Shown piece after piece: positions 29,953 through 41,053 of a stretch of 64,000 bases of DNA. A model generated the notes under the pieces. The model saw only the letters and a list, made by a program, of their open reading frames with translations. It was not told where the DNA came from and did no database searches. A program made the translations under genes and the position numbers. Origin of the DNA: Tausonia pullulans (taxonomy: Eukaryota > Basidiomycota > Tremellomycetes > Cystofilobasidiales > Mrakiaceae); assembly GCA_951802195.1 (NCBI GenBank), contig OX637635.1, forward strand, positions 372,001-436,000. Reading direction: 5' to 3'. Every line of letters begins with the position of its first letter. Position 1 is the stretch's first letter.

Positions 29953-31469
29953 CCTCTGTCTGTAGAGCGAGAGGGTGGGAGCTGAGGTCGTCGTGGCCGT
30001 CGTAGTGGTCGTAGTGGTCTGGACGACTTGATGGACGAGAGGCGACGAGCCGTGGAGAGGGTGCGACGACGAGGCGGACGAGGTGTGGGTGAAGGACCGG
30101 AACGAGCGGCGGGGTCGCACTCCGTGTCTCGGCGACGACTTCGTGTTGTGCGGGAGGCTTTATGAGTGGTTGGTGGAAGGAACGACGGAGAACCCGAGTG
30201 ATAAAGAGAAAGGAATGGAAGGGGAGGAAGGGAAGGAGAGAAAGGGGCGAGTTGCAGTGTGAGGGGAGACCAAAGGAGAAGAGGAGGTGGAAGGAGGGGG
30301 GCACAGCGTGACCGAAGCTGAACCCGCCCTGCGCTGCTTGCTCCCTCCTTTTGGGCCCTGCATGAGAGCGCTGAATTCGAAAGGGCCCCGCGGTCTGTCG
30401 CCCTTTTGTTTTCAGCGCCTCGGCCGCCGGCCTGCTTTAGACGATACGGTAGGCGTCCGTCCCGGCCATGGTGTGGAGAATCAAGATCCCCGGGTTGGTG
30501 GGAGGGCCACCCTGCGATCCCCATGTGTCTCCGGGGAGGTTCTTTGCCGGATGAGCAGAGTCAGAGAGTAGGACCTGCATTTCTGCTCTCTCTTGCATCT
30601 TTTTTGCTTGTCTCAAGATCTGCACATACGCGTCATGGATCAAGGCCCTCTAGCGGCTCGCTGAAGGCGTTCTCTCTTTCTTGCGCCAGCGGCGTGGATA
30701 CGGCCGGGCAAGTAATGAGTGTGCGTGTGAGCGCGCGGAGGCCACGGGCAGGGAACACGGCCCGCCCGCCCGCCCCATCATCTTCCCCCCGGCAATGCTC
30801 GCTGCGGGAGGCATTTTGGCTCTCGCTAGAGCAGAGAAAGGAGAGAAAGAGGGTGGCCGGCCGCCAAGGAGACACGGACGTAAGGAGATCCGTCCGCTTT
30901 CAGACGGCCTTCCCTCACTTTCTTCTCTGTCATTCTCTCATCAGTATAATGGCCTGCACAACCTGTCATCCACAGTGGATACCTCCTATATGCGCGCGTG
31001 ATGCAGTGGGACTCATCGCCCGTTGACGCGCGCCTCCCTCGTCCGATAATCTGGAGCGTTGTCCGAGTGAGCCAGGCAAGGTGAGAGGCGCGCGCGCGTC
31101 ATGCGATGCCGACAATTTTAGCGGGACTTACCGCCTGCGGGCACGGAAGATTAATGACCTGAGCGAGCCTGGGCTTTCTTTGATTGGGGGCGTCATGACG
31201 TCCCATCAATCTCCAGCAAAATTGCACAAACACGACTCATTTCGGGCTTTGGCAACTTGCAAGCCGGCAAACAAGCTATATCTCGGTGACTTCGTATTCG
31301 ATTTACGGATCAAGCGTAGAGGACGACGTGACGCTATGAAGAGTCAGCGAGAAAGAGGAAGGGATCGTCTCGGGATCATCGAGCGCGACCTCGAGACAGT
31401 CTAGGCAGGTGGAGAGCATGAGCGAGCGCTAAACTGTTTGCATCAGAATGAATGGACGAAGAAAAAATT
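29953..31469. other. intergenic, no gene seen
   Basis: Promoter side of the SUR1-like gene (C/T-rich on its coding strand up to about 30300) followed by about 1.1 kb with only short, Arg/Ser-rich chance frames. It ends at the tRNA-Val gene. I see no relic comparable to the two decayed genes further left. Confidence 0.4.
31462..31467 (-). terminator. Pol III terminator of tRNA-Val
   Basis: Run of six T on the minus strand, two bases after the tRNA 3' end. Confidence 0.8.
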
Positions 31470-31539
31470 AACCCCTCCGGGGCTCGAACCCGGGGCAGAT
31501 CCGTGTGAAGGATACGTTTTACCACTAAACTAAAGGGTT
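31470..31539 (-). tRNA. tRNA-Val (anticodon CAC)
   Basis: Seventy-nucleotide cloverleaf. The acceptor stem AACCCTT pairs with AGGGGTT (one G-T pair). The D arm is GTTT...AAAC. The anticodon arm TATCC-TTCACAC-GGATC reads CAC in its loop, with one mismatch at the stem base. The T arm is CCGGG-TTCGAGC-CCCGG. No intron. A T6 run follows on the minus strand (31462-31467) as the Pol III terminator. The anticodon loop matches yeast tRNA-Val(CAC). A second copy at 54335-54404 differs by one base. Confidence 0.93.
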
Positions 31540-32667
31540 GGTTAATGAGACATTGATCTTGTTCGTACCGCGAACAAGTCAATTACTTGTGGACATCACA
31601 CAACCCTCCAAAATATTTACCATGGTTATCTCGTCCTCTACGTATAACTCATGACTTAAAATTAAAAGGTGAAAAGTGGCCCATCGCCTCTAGCTGTACA
31701 ATCTCCATCCAGGAAAGCACACTGCTGCGGCATTCCTTGTCAACGGAACCGCAACGAAGAACAACAGGTCCGAGCGATGTGCGCTGTGCCTGGCAGCCCC
31801 TGATGAGTCCTTCTTCCACCTCTTCGACGAGCCGTGTCCCGCCGTGCGCGGTATCTGGTCTGCTGGTACTGCTACACGTGCCTCCTTCACTCCCCTCTCA
31901 TCCTCCCTCCTTCCAGATGCCTGTCTGCCCGACACCGTCGCCGCCGAGGGGTATCTTCCTCTTCCACTGCATCTATGTAGCCCTGACATAGCGATTTGTC
32001 CGGAGGCAGAGGTACAGCAAGAACGCAGCCCTTCACCCTGACAAGGACGAGGAGATCCGATTGGTCTAATCCACCATCCAGTACAACCATCACCGACAGG
32101 CACCCGGTGGGGGAAAGGTCAAAACGCTGAGACCGGGTGATTCTGGTAGTGATGAAGGGGAGATGGTACTGGTGGCTGTGGCATTGGCGGCGATGACGGT
32201 GATGGGCGAGGGCTGAGGAGCGTCGAGGAGGGATTTTGATCTTCCCTTCTCTTCCCCCTTCCTCTCCACCCTTCTATGTATTCATCCATCCCCCTCCTCA
32301 TTGCTATGTTATACTACCTCCTAGCTCCCCCCTTCTCTGCCCACCCCCTCCTCTATTTGAACCATGGGCATTTATCCCTTCTCAACCCCTCCTTTCACCC
32401 CATCGTGCAGTCCTCTCCCCTCCCTCCCTGTCTAGACTCTCCTTCCCTCCTCTTGCCGTCTCTCGTAGGGTTGTGCAGTCCTACTCTTGATCGATGACTT
32501 AAATACAAGAAAAAAGGTTTTCGTCGATGATCTCTGAAAAGGCGCGTTGGTATACTCAGATGGCGCATGGGTATTCCGTCGATGCCTGACGATTTCCTCG
32601 CTCATCTGCCGCATTATCTCTCGGAAGTTTCCGGCCGGCGATCAACAAAGTCCAGGTCCTCTTCAAG
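31540..32667. other. intergenic with tRNA-flank repeat
   Basis: Upstream of the tRNA, at about 31620-31670, this region carries a stretch (minus strand AAGTCATGAGTTATACGTA and neighbouring bases) that recurs before the second tRNA-Val. A C/T-rich block lies at 32230-32480. No protein gene is supported. Confidence 0.45.
31620..31670 (-). repeat. tRNA-Val upstream flank repeat, copy A
   Basis: Minus-strand AAGTCATGAGTTATACGTA followed by a similar AGA/GACGAG segment. It lies about 100-130 bp upstream of this tRNA. Copy B is at 54204-54240 with the same spacing to its tRNA. Confidence 0.7.
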
Positions 32668-35600
32668 CTACTTATGCGATGTCAAGCTCCAGTCTCCCAA
32701 CGCCACACTTTCCGGCTCTACAAAGTCCCCAGTACTCATCCCCTCCCAAGCTGGGTTGAATACCACCTGCAGCGAATACGTCCCACCCGCAAGGTTGATC
32801 GCGAGGACAGTGACGCCTGGGTTGGGCTGGTCTCCATCCTCGCCAACTGGTTGGGTCGGGAGGGGCGGGTCCGAGTCGTAGCGGGATGCAGGAAGGGTGG
32901 TGAAGACTGCGCCGGTGGTGGGGGAGGCAATATGGACGGTCATGGTCTGTTTCGCCACAACGTGTCAGTTAGTATGGGAGGAAGGACAGAAGAGAGGGGC
33001 TGCGTGCCTTGCCAGCGAGCGTCAGCGTCGCTGTGGCCCCGTCATCCGAGATGTTGACGGTCGCGTTGGTGTGCATTCGCCACTGTATATTTTCGGCATC
33101 GGGAGCGGTGATGTCATCTTGGATGCTGATGCGAGCGAGCGAGTTCAGTGAGAGTATAAAGTAGGCTGGCGTGTGAGTGAAGAGACGGACAGGACCTGCT
33201 TCCGGTTGTTGATGAATCGGATGCCGCGCGAGATGGACGTCCCATTGTAGGCCTCAGTACTACAGTACACAAGTCAGCGGCACTTACAGCAGGTAGGAAG
33301 AAGAGAGAGGCATCACGCACAGATCCATGGTGTAGTACGCTGTAGAGCCATCATCAAGCGTCATTACTGTCGATGCGCCCTGAAGATCGCCCGTCGAGTC
33401 AAACTTGGTCGTTGGCTGCGAAGTAACGTTTTGATTGAGGTAGTTGAGGACGAGGCAGTTTTGCCCTTCAGTTCGCTTGCGGTAGTAGAGCCATCGCTGG
33501 GATGTCTCGGCCTGGAAGTGAAGGCATGTCAGTGAGCAACCCCAGTCCCTAAAGGTTGTCACATTCACCTCGCTAGAGAAATATCCAGTGCTGAGATAGT
33601 TTCCGGAGCCAAGCTCGCCTGCCCATCGCTGGCCGAGGGCGTCAAGCACGAAGTCTCCAGCGTCCTGGTAGAAGAGGCAATCAGCAAGCCTTCGTTTCGA
33701 GAGGGCCGGCACGAAACGCACAATGTCGCCGTGAGTCTGATGACCCTGCATGTTGCCGGCCTTCATCGCCACGTAGGCTCCACTGCAATGACGACGACTA
33801 GTCAGCACAGATTTGTATCCGAAGCGAATAGAGCTCACTTGTTATCCGTCCAAGACGTGCGCATACTCATCCAATCGTCCGATCCAGTCGAGAAGTGGTG
33901 ATCGAGAGCGAGACCATCCCAGAATGCGCCCACGGTTGATGGGTCATACCAGAACATCGACCAGGGCTCGGAGGCGTCTGGGAGATGGGAGAAGTCAGCG
34001 GATGCGGCAGACATCCGGCCCGCTCCAGGCTCACCAATCTGGTCTCGCTGAAAGAGCGAGTATGTCGGGATGCCGTATACGCCGCCCAGGAACAGCAGTC
34101 CGTTGGCAGTTGCAGCGTACTTGTTGGGTCCGTGATCGCCCTGAGTTCAGAAGAAGAGAGAAGGGAGTCATCAGCGAGAGGCGGGTCGGAGACTGAGGTT
34201 CGACTTACATAGTTGAATTTTGACGTCATTCCCATCACATACATGTGGAAGAGGGCCGTAAGGTTAGAGGCAGGATTGGCGGTGAGCATTCCCTGGTCAT
34301 CGCCCCAACTTTGAACTCAGCGTCAGCCAGAGTCGATCAAAGACGGATGGGCGCGCAAAAGATGCATCCTTACGCCGTTGTCAACGCCGAGGACAGCTCA
34401 GAAAAGGATGTGGTGCCGAAATACCAGTAATCCGACGTTTCCCTCCAAGAGCCATCCTGGATTTAATAATGATAATAACAAAAAGTTAGTGGAAGAAAAA
34501 GGCATGCGCTTGCGAGAGAATGAGATGCGAGAACCTCAGTGACCGCCTGCGCGCAGTTGTTCTTCGCATTGGGCACCGCAAGATCCAGGACCTGAAGAGA
34601 AGCGGTTCAGTGCAGTCCTGACTGCGAGAAAAGGGTAAGCCCACCTTCTCCGCGACGCCGGTAGTGTCCTCCCCCAAGATGGCGAGTGCGCCGATCGTGC
34701 ACCCCCCGTTGCAGACGCAGTTCCAATTCTGCGTGCATACGTCAGTGACTCAGACAAAAATAGCTGCAAGCGTACTCACTCCTGTCGCAGTGAGCCACCA
34801 GCGAGTGCCGTAGTCGGCTGTCTGGTCCAACGCGCCCAGACAGTCTGCACCCACCGATCGTTAGCCACTGGATAAAGGCGAGGCAGGGTAAACGCACAGT
34901 TGAGTCCATTGTCAACGATTGCTTCACGGAGGATCTCCTTCTGCGTGTCATTGAAGCCGTCGTGGAACCAGTCGTAGGCGATGCCGAAGGCGGCCCTGTT
35001 GGAGAGAAATATCAGTTTCGCCCCGGCGAATGTCAAGAGGAACGGCATACGTCATTTCGCCGACGTCGAGAAAGTGGACGGGATCTGAAAGAGGAGTCAG
35101 GGATAAACATCGCACCGAGAAAGACCCTGAACGTACTCCAGATGCCGGTCGTCTCGTTGCCAAACGTGATATTCGGGTTCTTGTTCATCGCCGTCTGATG
35201 GTCGAAGATTAGACCGAGCTCTTCGCAACCTCAATGGAAGCAGAACACACCTCCAGCTCATTCCAAGCCCGATCAACCCACTTGGTGTCGTTGCTCATCT
35301 GCCAGGCGTAACCCCAGTTCTTGATGCGCATCTTGACGCGCATCGCGACGTCAAGGATGCCTGAACCTGAGAGACCGCCATCTATGATATACTCTGGCAG
35401 CGGCTCGTCATAGTTAGTCGAGGCGTTGGCGAAAATGCTGGAAAGATCACGTCAGAAAAGAGTCGCAAATGGGACAGAGTGTATTTTACGGACGTGGCGT
35501 TCCACGAAGCATAGTCTGTTCGGAGTGCGTATATCAGCCTCACCCCTCAATCACATATATTGAACCTGACTGACAAGCATCATGCTTGATCAGGTCCGGG

Positions 35601-36305
35601 AGCGCCTCCCACTTGTAACTTGGCGCAATGATCCTTGGGTGGTCCCTCGGGCTATCCTTCGACGGCGGGCTCGGATCTGAAGGCCACTGGTACCCCGCCC
35701 GGGCAGACGTTGTCGGCGGGCCCATGAGCGCTGAGTTGGTTGTCGTCGGGTAGACAGGGAGGAGGTACGTATCGGTGCCCGTGGCGAAGCGGGCGAGCTC
35801 GTTCGCGTTGGTGGCAGCAGACCCGTCAGCAGAAGAGCCAGCGGCCTTGGCAGACGAAGTAGCCTTGGAGCCCGACTGTGCGTTCCGGTTGCCTCCTGAG
35901 GAAGAGGCCGAGTGCGAACCGTCGTTTGCGGCGCGACTTCCGAAAACGCCACCGAGCACCGCAGCGACGATGCCTGGCCAATCGTGGGAGGTGACAGAGT
36001 CAGAGCGCAGGCCGCCGAGAGCAGGTCGAGAGGAACGCATCGCACGCACAAATAATGAGAACAGGGACACCGATGAGTAGCCACTTGGACCGCTTTTTCC
36101 TTGCTGGAGCAGGGTCGTAGGTGCCTGGGGGGACGAGTCGTCAGCAGGGAGAGACTAGCGAAGCAACAAGAAACGCACCCGTCCCAGCTGAGAACCCGTA
36201 CGGCGAGGGCGCCCCTCCATCGAGGCCATCGTTGTTTGAGTACGGCTCAAGCGAATTTAGTTCGGTCGCCGACGACTGGGCTGCCCGGCGGTAGGCGGCA
36301 GACAT
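32668..36305 (-). CDS. membrane-anchored heparinase II/III-family protein
   Basis: Predicted polysaccharide lyase-like enzyme. Exons: 36179..36305, 36050..36124, 35575..35973, 35494..35515, 35251..35437, 35137..35194, 35051..35084, 34898..34995, 34780..34844, 34645..34728, 34535..34591, 34374..34456, 34209..34308, 34035..34140, 33839..33977, 33722..33782, 33569..33664, 33321..33511, 33191..33259, 33008..33125, 32668..32946; 815 residues. A short cytosolic N-terminus with KKRSK is followed by one helix (WLLIGVPVLIICIVAAVLGG, about residues 57-76) and a Ser-rich stalk: a type II protein facing outside or lumen. The alpha-toroid part has NPVHFLDVGEM and FGIAYDWFHD. The beta-sheet part has QGHQTHGD, DAGDFVLDALGQRWAG and YLSTGYF, the family's conserved His-rich core. 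Many N-glycosylation sites. The substrate is unknown; fungi are not known to make heparin, so a cell-wall or environmental uronic-acid polymer is more likely. The last intron is GC-AG. Confidence 0.85.
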
Positions 36306-36921
36306 GCTGGCAAAAAGTGAGGAAGAAGGACGAAGAGGATTGAGAGAAGGAGCGCGTCTGGATGCTGGTCGGTTGGGAGACGACGGAAAGTCCTAAAAAG
36401 AGACACGCTCTCTCTCGTTCGGCGAGATGATGCTATGTAAAGCCACGCCAGAAGCCGCCCATCAGATCAGGGTCCCCTCATAGGAAAAGATCAGTTCAAG
36501 CTCGTCACGGTCAAGGGTGACGCTGGCCATCCCCGGTGCGGTCGGTGGCTGGCTGGTCTTTTCTCGTCCACGGCTCTTAGGCCCCGCATAGAGCGGCATG
36601 ACTCTCAACCTCTTTCGGCTTTCTTGGGAGAGTCTATGTGGGATTCACCCGAGTGACTGCCCAAAAGAGGGACATTCGCTGAAGCAGGCAGTGGCAACGA
36701 GGAAACTCATCATAGAAGGGGGATGTTTGCTTGATCATAAGATGAAGCCTAAAAAAGGGAGAGACAGCAACGACGAGGAGTGCGGTGGAGACGAATATCA
36801 AGGCCATTCGGGAGGGCCAGGGAGAGAGGACAAAGGAAATTGGAGGGGAGGGGGAAGGGGGAACAGGGTCGTCTATTGGATGGGGGAAGATGGGAGGGAG
36901 AGGATGGGAAGGAGAAGAAGG
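36306..36921. other. short intergenic region
   Basis: Promoter of the heparinase-like gene and 3' flank of ORM. G/A-rich on + at 36820-36920. No gene seen. Confidence 0.4.
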
Positions 36922-38438
36922 CTAAGGCATCTCGTCCTCGTGCTCCTTGTGGCTCGCAAGTTTAACACCTATCGGCGATGGCGCCCGCGAGTGGTGAGGC
37001 GAGGGCGCCGGGGTCTCGCTGATGGGCTCAAGGAACTGGAAGCGGAGGCGGTGGAGCTGAAAGGAGGAGAGGGGCAGAGTCAGACAACCATTGTGGCACG
37101 GACGGGTGACAATGGCGACTCACAACCGGCAGTTTGGGGATGAGAACAAAGGTGACGGCGGCGAAATTGAGGAGAAATAGAACGGGATTGTACTTGGTGT
37201 AATGGGTAGAGATGAGGAACCTGAGAGACGAGAGGATGGGATCATCAGCTGAGAGCGACAGCTGTAGCAACGGCTGAGAGACGCACAGTCCAATGGGCAC
37301 ACTCGTGAGCCACTTCTTAGCGGGAGTGTATTGAGCACCGTTGTCAATCTGCTCCCAGAGGGTGAGGTCGTCGTAGGCACCACCGGTGGGAAACCTAAGG
37401 GAAAATTGGGGTGAGCGATAGTCGCGCGCGCTGGCTGCAAGCGAGCGTACGTACATGTTTTCAAATGGTAGTCCAGCCATGGCGTGGAAGACGAGATAGC
37501 TGATCTACAAACAAGAAAGCGCAACATATCAGTGAGTTAACGCAGGAGGAGACAGAGCGCGCGGCAATAACTCACAATCATGTAGCCGCAGTTCGTTATC
37601 GTCCACGAGAGCTCGTGATTCATCCCCGGAATGGCGTCAACAAGGAGCTTGCCAAGAAGGATGAGCATCGGGTGCATGAGCCATACGCCTGTCAATTGGC
37701 AAGGAGGTGGGCTTGTATCAGGGGCTGTGACAGAACGGTCGGGACGCGATGAACCGAGGTGGGTGGAGGCGTGCGTGAAATGGCTCACCGCCACGGCAAG
37801 CAAGGGCAGCAGCGGCAGCTACAGCAGCAATCACGCGAGCGATGTCAAGATCACGAGGCTCTCGCCGAAGGAGGGGACAATGGACCTTGGCAGACAGTCA
37901 GGCAATTCGAGGCTGACTGAGTTGGCAACACGACGCGTCTGTTCCCCTTCGCTTGGTCCTCCCACCTCGCTGCTGTATCCCCCACCACTGGCCGACACTC
38001 AACCGCACGCGCTCGAAGAAGCCTAAATTACGCACCCTTGCCATCGACCCATTGCCAATTCTCAGTTCCCAGGCTGCCGAGATCGCTCGCCTCGAGGCCG
38101 TCGCCGCTGCCAACCTCTTTGACGGTGACGAGACTGGCGCTTCGGGCGCGGCCGACCTTCTTAACGACAGACGACGAACTGCCTCCGCTACCAGATCCGA
38201 CCGACGTCGAGTCATGAATGTCTAGAGCGTTGCGCCTCTCTTGCTCGGCCTTGGAGCGAGGCGAGAGCAAGTGGGACGAAGTGCGCGGCATGCCGACCGG
38301 TCGGCGAAGTTGGGGCTCGAGCCCTGGCGAGAGGGGCGTAGACGACGATCGTGCCCGTGTCTGCGCCGGCGGCTGGAGTGTGATGGACGGGCCAAGGATC
38401 GAGCCGGACGAGAGCGAGGTCAAGGGAGGGGAAGCCAT
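36922..38438 (-). CDS. ORM1: ORM/ORMDL regulator of serine palmitoyltransferase
   Basis: ER membrane protein that restrains serine palmitoyltransferase, the first step of sphingolipid synthesis. Exons: 38036..38438, 37576..37688, 37455..37504, 37287..37394, 37124..37220, 36922..37056; 301 residues. The conserved ORMDL core is complete: NWQWVDGKGVWLMH, GMNHELSWTITN, YLVFHAMAGLPFEN, GGAYDDLTLWEQIDNGAQYT, PAKKWLTSVPIGLFLIS, FVLIPKLPVLHRLRF. The N-terminal extension of about 125 residues is Ser-rich and holds RxRSxS-type sites (TRARSSS, GRARSAS) of the kind Ypk1 phosphorylates in yeast Orm proteins to relieve inhibition. A 30-residue tail follows the core. The first ATG in frame is at 38438. Yeast Orm proteins are about 220 residues. 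Confidence 0.95.
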
Positions 38439-41053
38439 CTTCTTGGAGGAGGATCCCTTGGGCGATTTGGGAGGGAGGTTAAGGCGAGAAGCTGGAAGGG
38501 GGAGGAGCACCGCGTGACGAGGTTGTGGAAAGGATAGGGCAAGGACGCGTCAGTAAGGATCCGCGTCCGACAACAGACGAGAACAGAGGGCGAATCCGAA
38601 TGGAAGATGTGAATGTGGAAGAGTAAGAAGAGAGACAGTAGCTGAGACGAGAACGACGGCAAAGCCGAGGAACGCTTTGCGTAGAACCCTAGTCGCACAC
38701 CCACCCTCCCTCGGTTCGTCCTGCAGAGACGTGGGCCCCAACCACCCCTCATAACTCCAGAGAAGAGGGTCGAGTTGAGCATTCGAGACGACTCAGCCGC
38801 GCGGCTGCTTGAGGAGCTCAAGCTGGCTATGCTCTCTTCACGTGCCCTCGCGTTCGTTGTCGGACGACTTCCGGCGTGGAGCATGGAAGAGGACAGAGCT
38901 CGTCTGACAGAGCTAGACACTAACCGAGAGATTCACGAAGGCCTCGGAGTGGCGACAGTTTGGCTAGACGGATCGGGGTCGAAGGACGGGTGGCTTGTGT
39001 GTGCAGGTGGTGGAGGTCGAGAGCACGAGAAGGGGCCCGGCGCGGGAAGTGACACGACACCGCTAGACTCAGGTTCGAAGAGAGAGAACGGACAATGCGA
39101 AAGTCCAGCCTGATGAGTTCCGCATAAGAGAAATATAGAAGAGTATTTTTTTGGTATTTCAAACAAGATACAGCAGGAGAGCAAGACAGAAGAACACAAG
39201 ATCTCTGACTCTCATGTGAAGTGATCCAGGCGACGACACATATCAGCGATCTGGGTCTCCTTGCCTTGATATATTTTGCCTCAATTTTCTGTAGCTCTAA
39301 TAAATTGGCCCCTTCTGGAAATATTATGACTCCTCATTATTGACCTGTTCTCATTCAACAGCGCTTCATAGTCGCCACCCTTTCAGCAGAATGGTGGCTC
39401 GCTTCCATGTCCATCATCAGGCCACCACTTCGCTATCTTCTTTGTTAGTCACTCACTGTACGTATTCCTCTCTACAATCGAAAACCTCTCTCCTGCATTA
39501 TCCTGCCCTCTTTCGACTCCACCGCTTCTCCGGCCGCAGAAGTGCCCTGCCCGTCGTCGCTTTCTCGGCATCGTCCTGAACCCATCCTCCAGCAACATCG
39601 TCGTTCGCTTACTGACACTTTGACATTGTTCGTCAGTGAATCTGGCATCCGAGGCTTCTCTAAATTGACCCCTGGCGACTGTTCGGCTACTGATAATAGG
39701 ACTCGAGCGCGTGCCCGGCGACAGCTTAAGTGGGCCACTTCCCGCCCTTCTTCTCTGTTATTGCGTCTTTCGCCACAAGTTTACACCCACGCTCCTCCAA
39801 AACGCTTAAGCGGGAGGAACCAGGCCTTTTAAGGTGAGAGCCCTCGGCCTAAATGAGAATTGTCGTTACTGGTCAGTCACCGTACGCGTCTCTTCTACAT
39901 CTCACATCTCGGTCCCGTTTTGCCTCTTCTTCATGCTATCCTGACTCCTCGCTCGCTCACCCCTCACCAAGAGTCTACTTCGACGACAACAGCGCTGAGA
40001 ACATGTTAATACCACCGTCAGTGATTCCTGCCGACAGGAGTCTTACACTTGACACCACTAACGCGTATTTTCGAGACCAGCTCTTGCTTGACCTTCCCTC
40101 GTTTTCACAGGCTTCTATTCCTTTTCAGGTCCCGAAACTTCGTTAAGAGTAACCTCTTCAGTCCTTGTCACCCCGAAAGGTCCGCTTGTGCCTGCAGCGA
40201 GGTTGACCATTGCAGTGTCGCCATTCCCTCGCCAAGGCATCATCATCCATTTCCTCCCAGCTCCGCTCTTCGCGCCTACTGGATTATGAACTTTGTCTTT
40301 AAGCTAATTCTGACTTGCTAAACCTGAGTGACCCCTCTACATCTTCCCAGCGCTTGCGACACCCTTTTTCTCCAGCAGGCTCCCTTTCCTCGTCGCTTTC
40401 TCTTCGCCCCTGGTCATCGACTACATCGGTAAGAGAGACTCAACTTGCACAGTACTTTTCCAGCGCTCACGTCTCTTTTGGACTGTTGGCGTTCTTGAGG
40501 AGTGAGGAGACTGAGATGATTTGATGAGTGAACCTCTGGGAAGGAGCTTGTGGCGACGCGAGTCCAACAGGGCGAGAAATGGCTTTATCTTTCAAACAGC
40601 AGTGAGAACAATAGTCAATGGCTTTGTTAAGTTTCTCGTTCGTTAACGCAGCGACGGAGGAGGGCAGCTCCAGTCCGATTGGGCTTTCTGGGTGCAGAGC
40701 TTCTCCAGATGCTTCTAAAGGCGTTCGTGGGCCTCAGGGAGTATCATGGTAGGAGAGATATTCGGAGGTCGAGCGAGGGGGAGTCTCTGAAGCGGGTCGT
40801 GGAGTCAAGGTTGACGTATGTGCTCCTTCAGAGGGAAGCTAAAGAGAGTGTCCTCGAGCTCCGTCCTAGACGTAAACATCCTTGCTGTAGAGCAAAAAAA
40901 AAGCAATCCGAAGGAGACCACCGTTCCCGTATCTACGCCATGTCTGTTTGCTCTCAGGCGTGTGATTTTCATCATCTCAAAAAGCCCAAATAATTCCATC
41001 AAGCAAATGCTAAACCTCCGCCACCAGAAGTATTCGCGTTCCCGTACCGACTC
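38439..41053. other. 2.6-kb gene-poor, more AT-rich region
   Basis: The first 700 bp are upstream of ORM. From about 39120 to 41000, base composition shifts toward A/T, with frequent TTTT/AAAA runs and stop codons in all frames. The longest frames (about 80-110 codons) show no family. Weakly similar segments occur near 39440-39480 and 39865-39905, possibly an old tandem duplication. It could hold a non-coding RNA, a regulatory region or fully decayed mobile DNA; the sequence alone does not decide. Confidence 0.4.
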
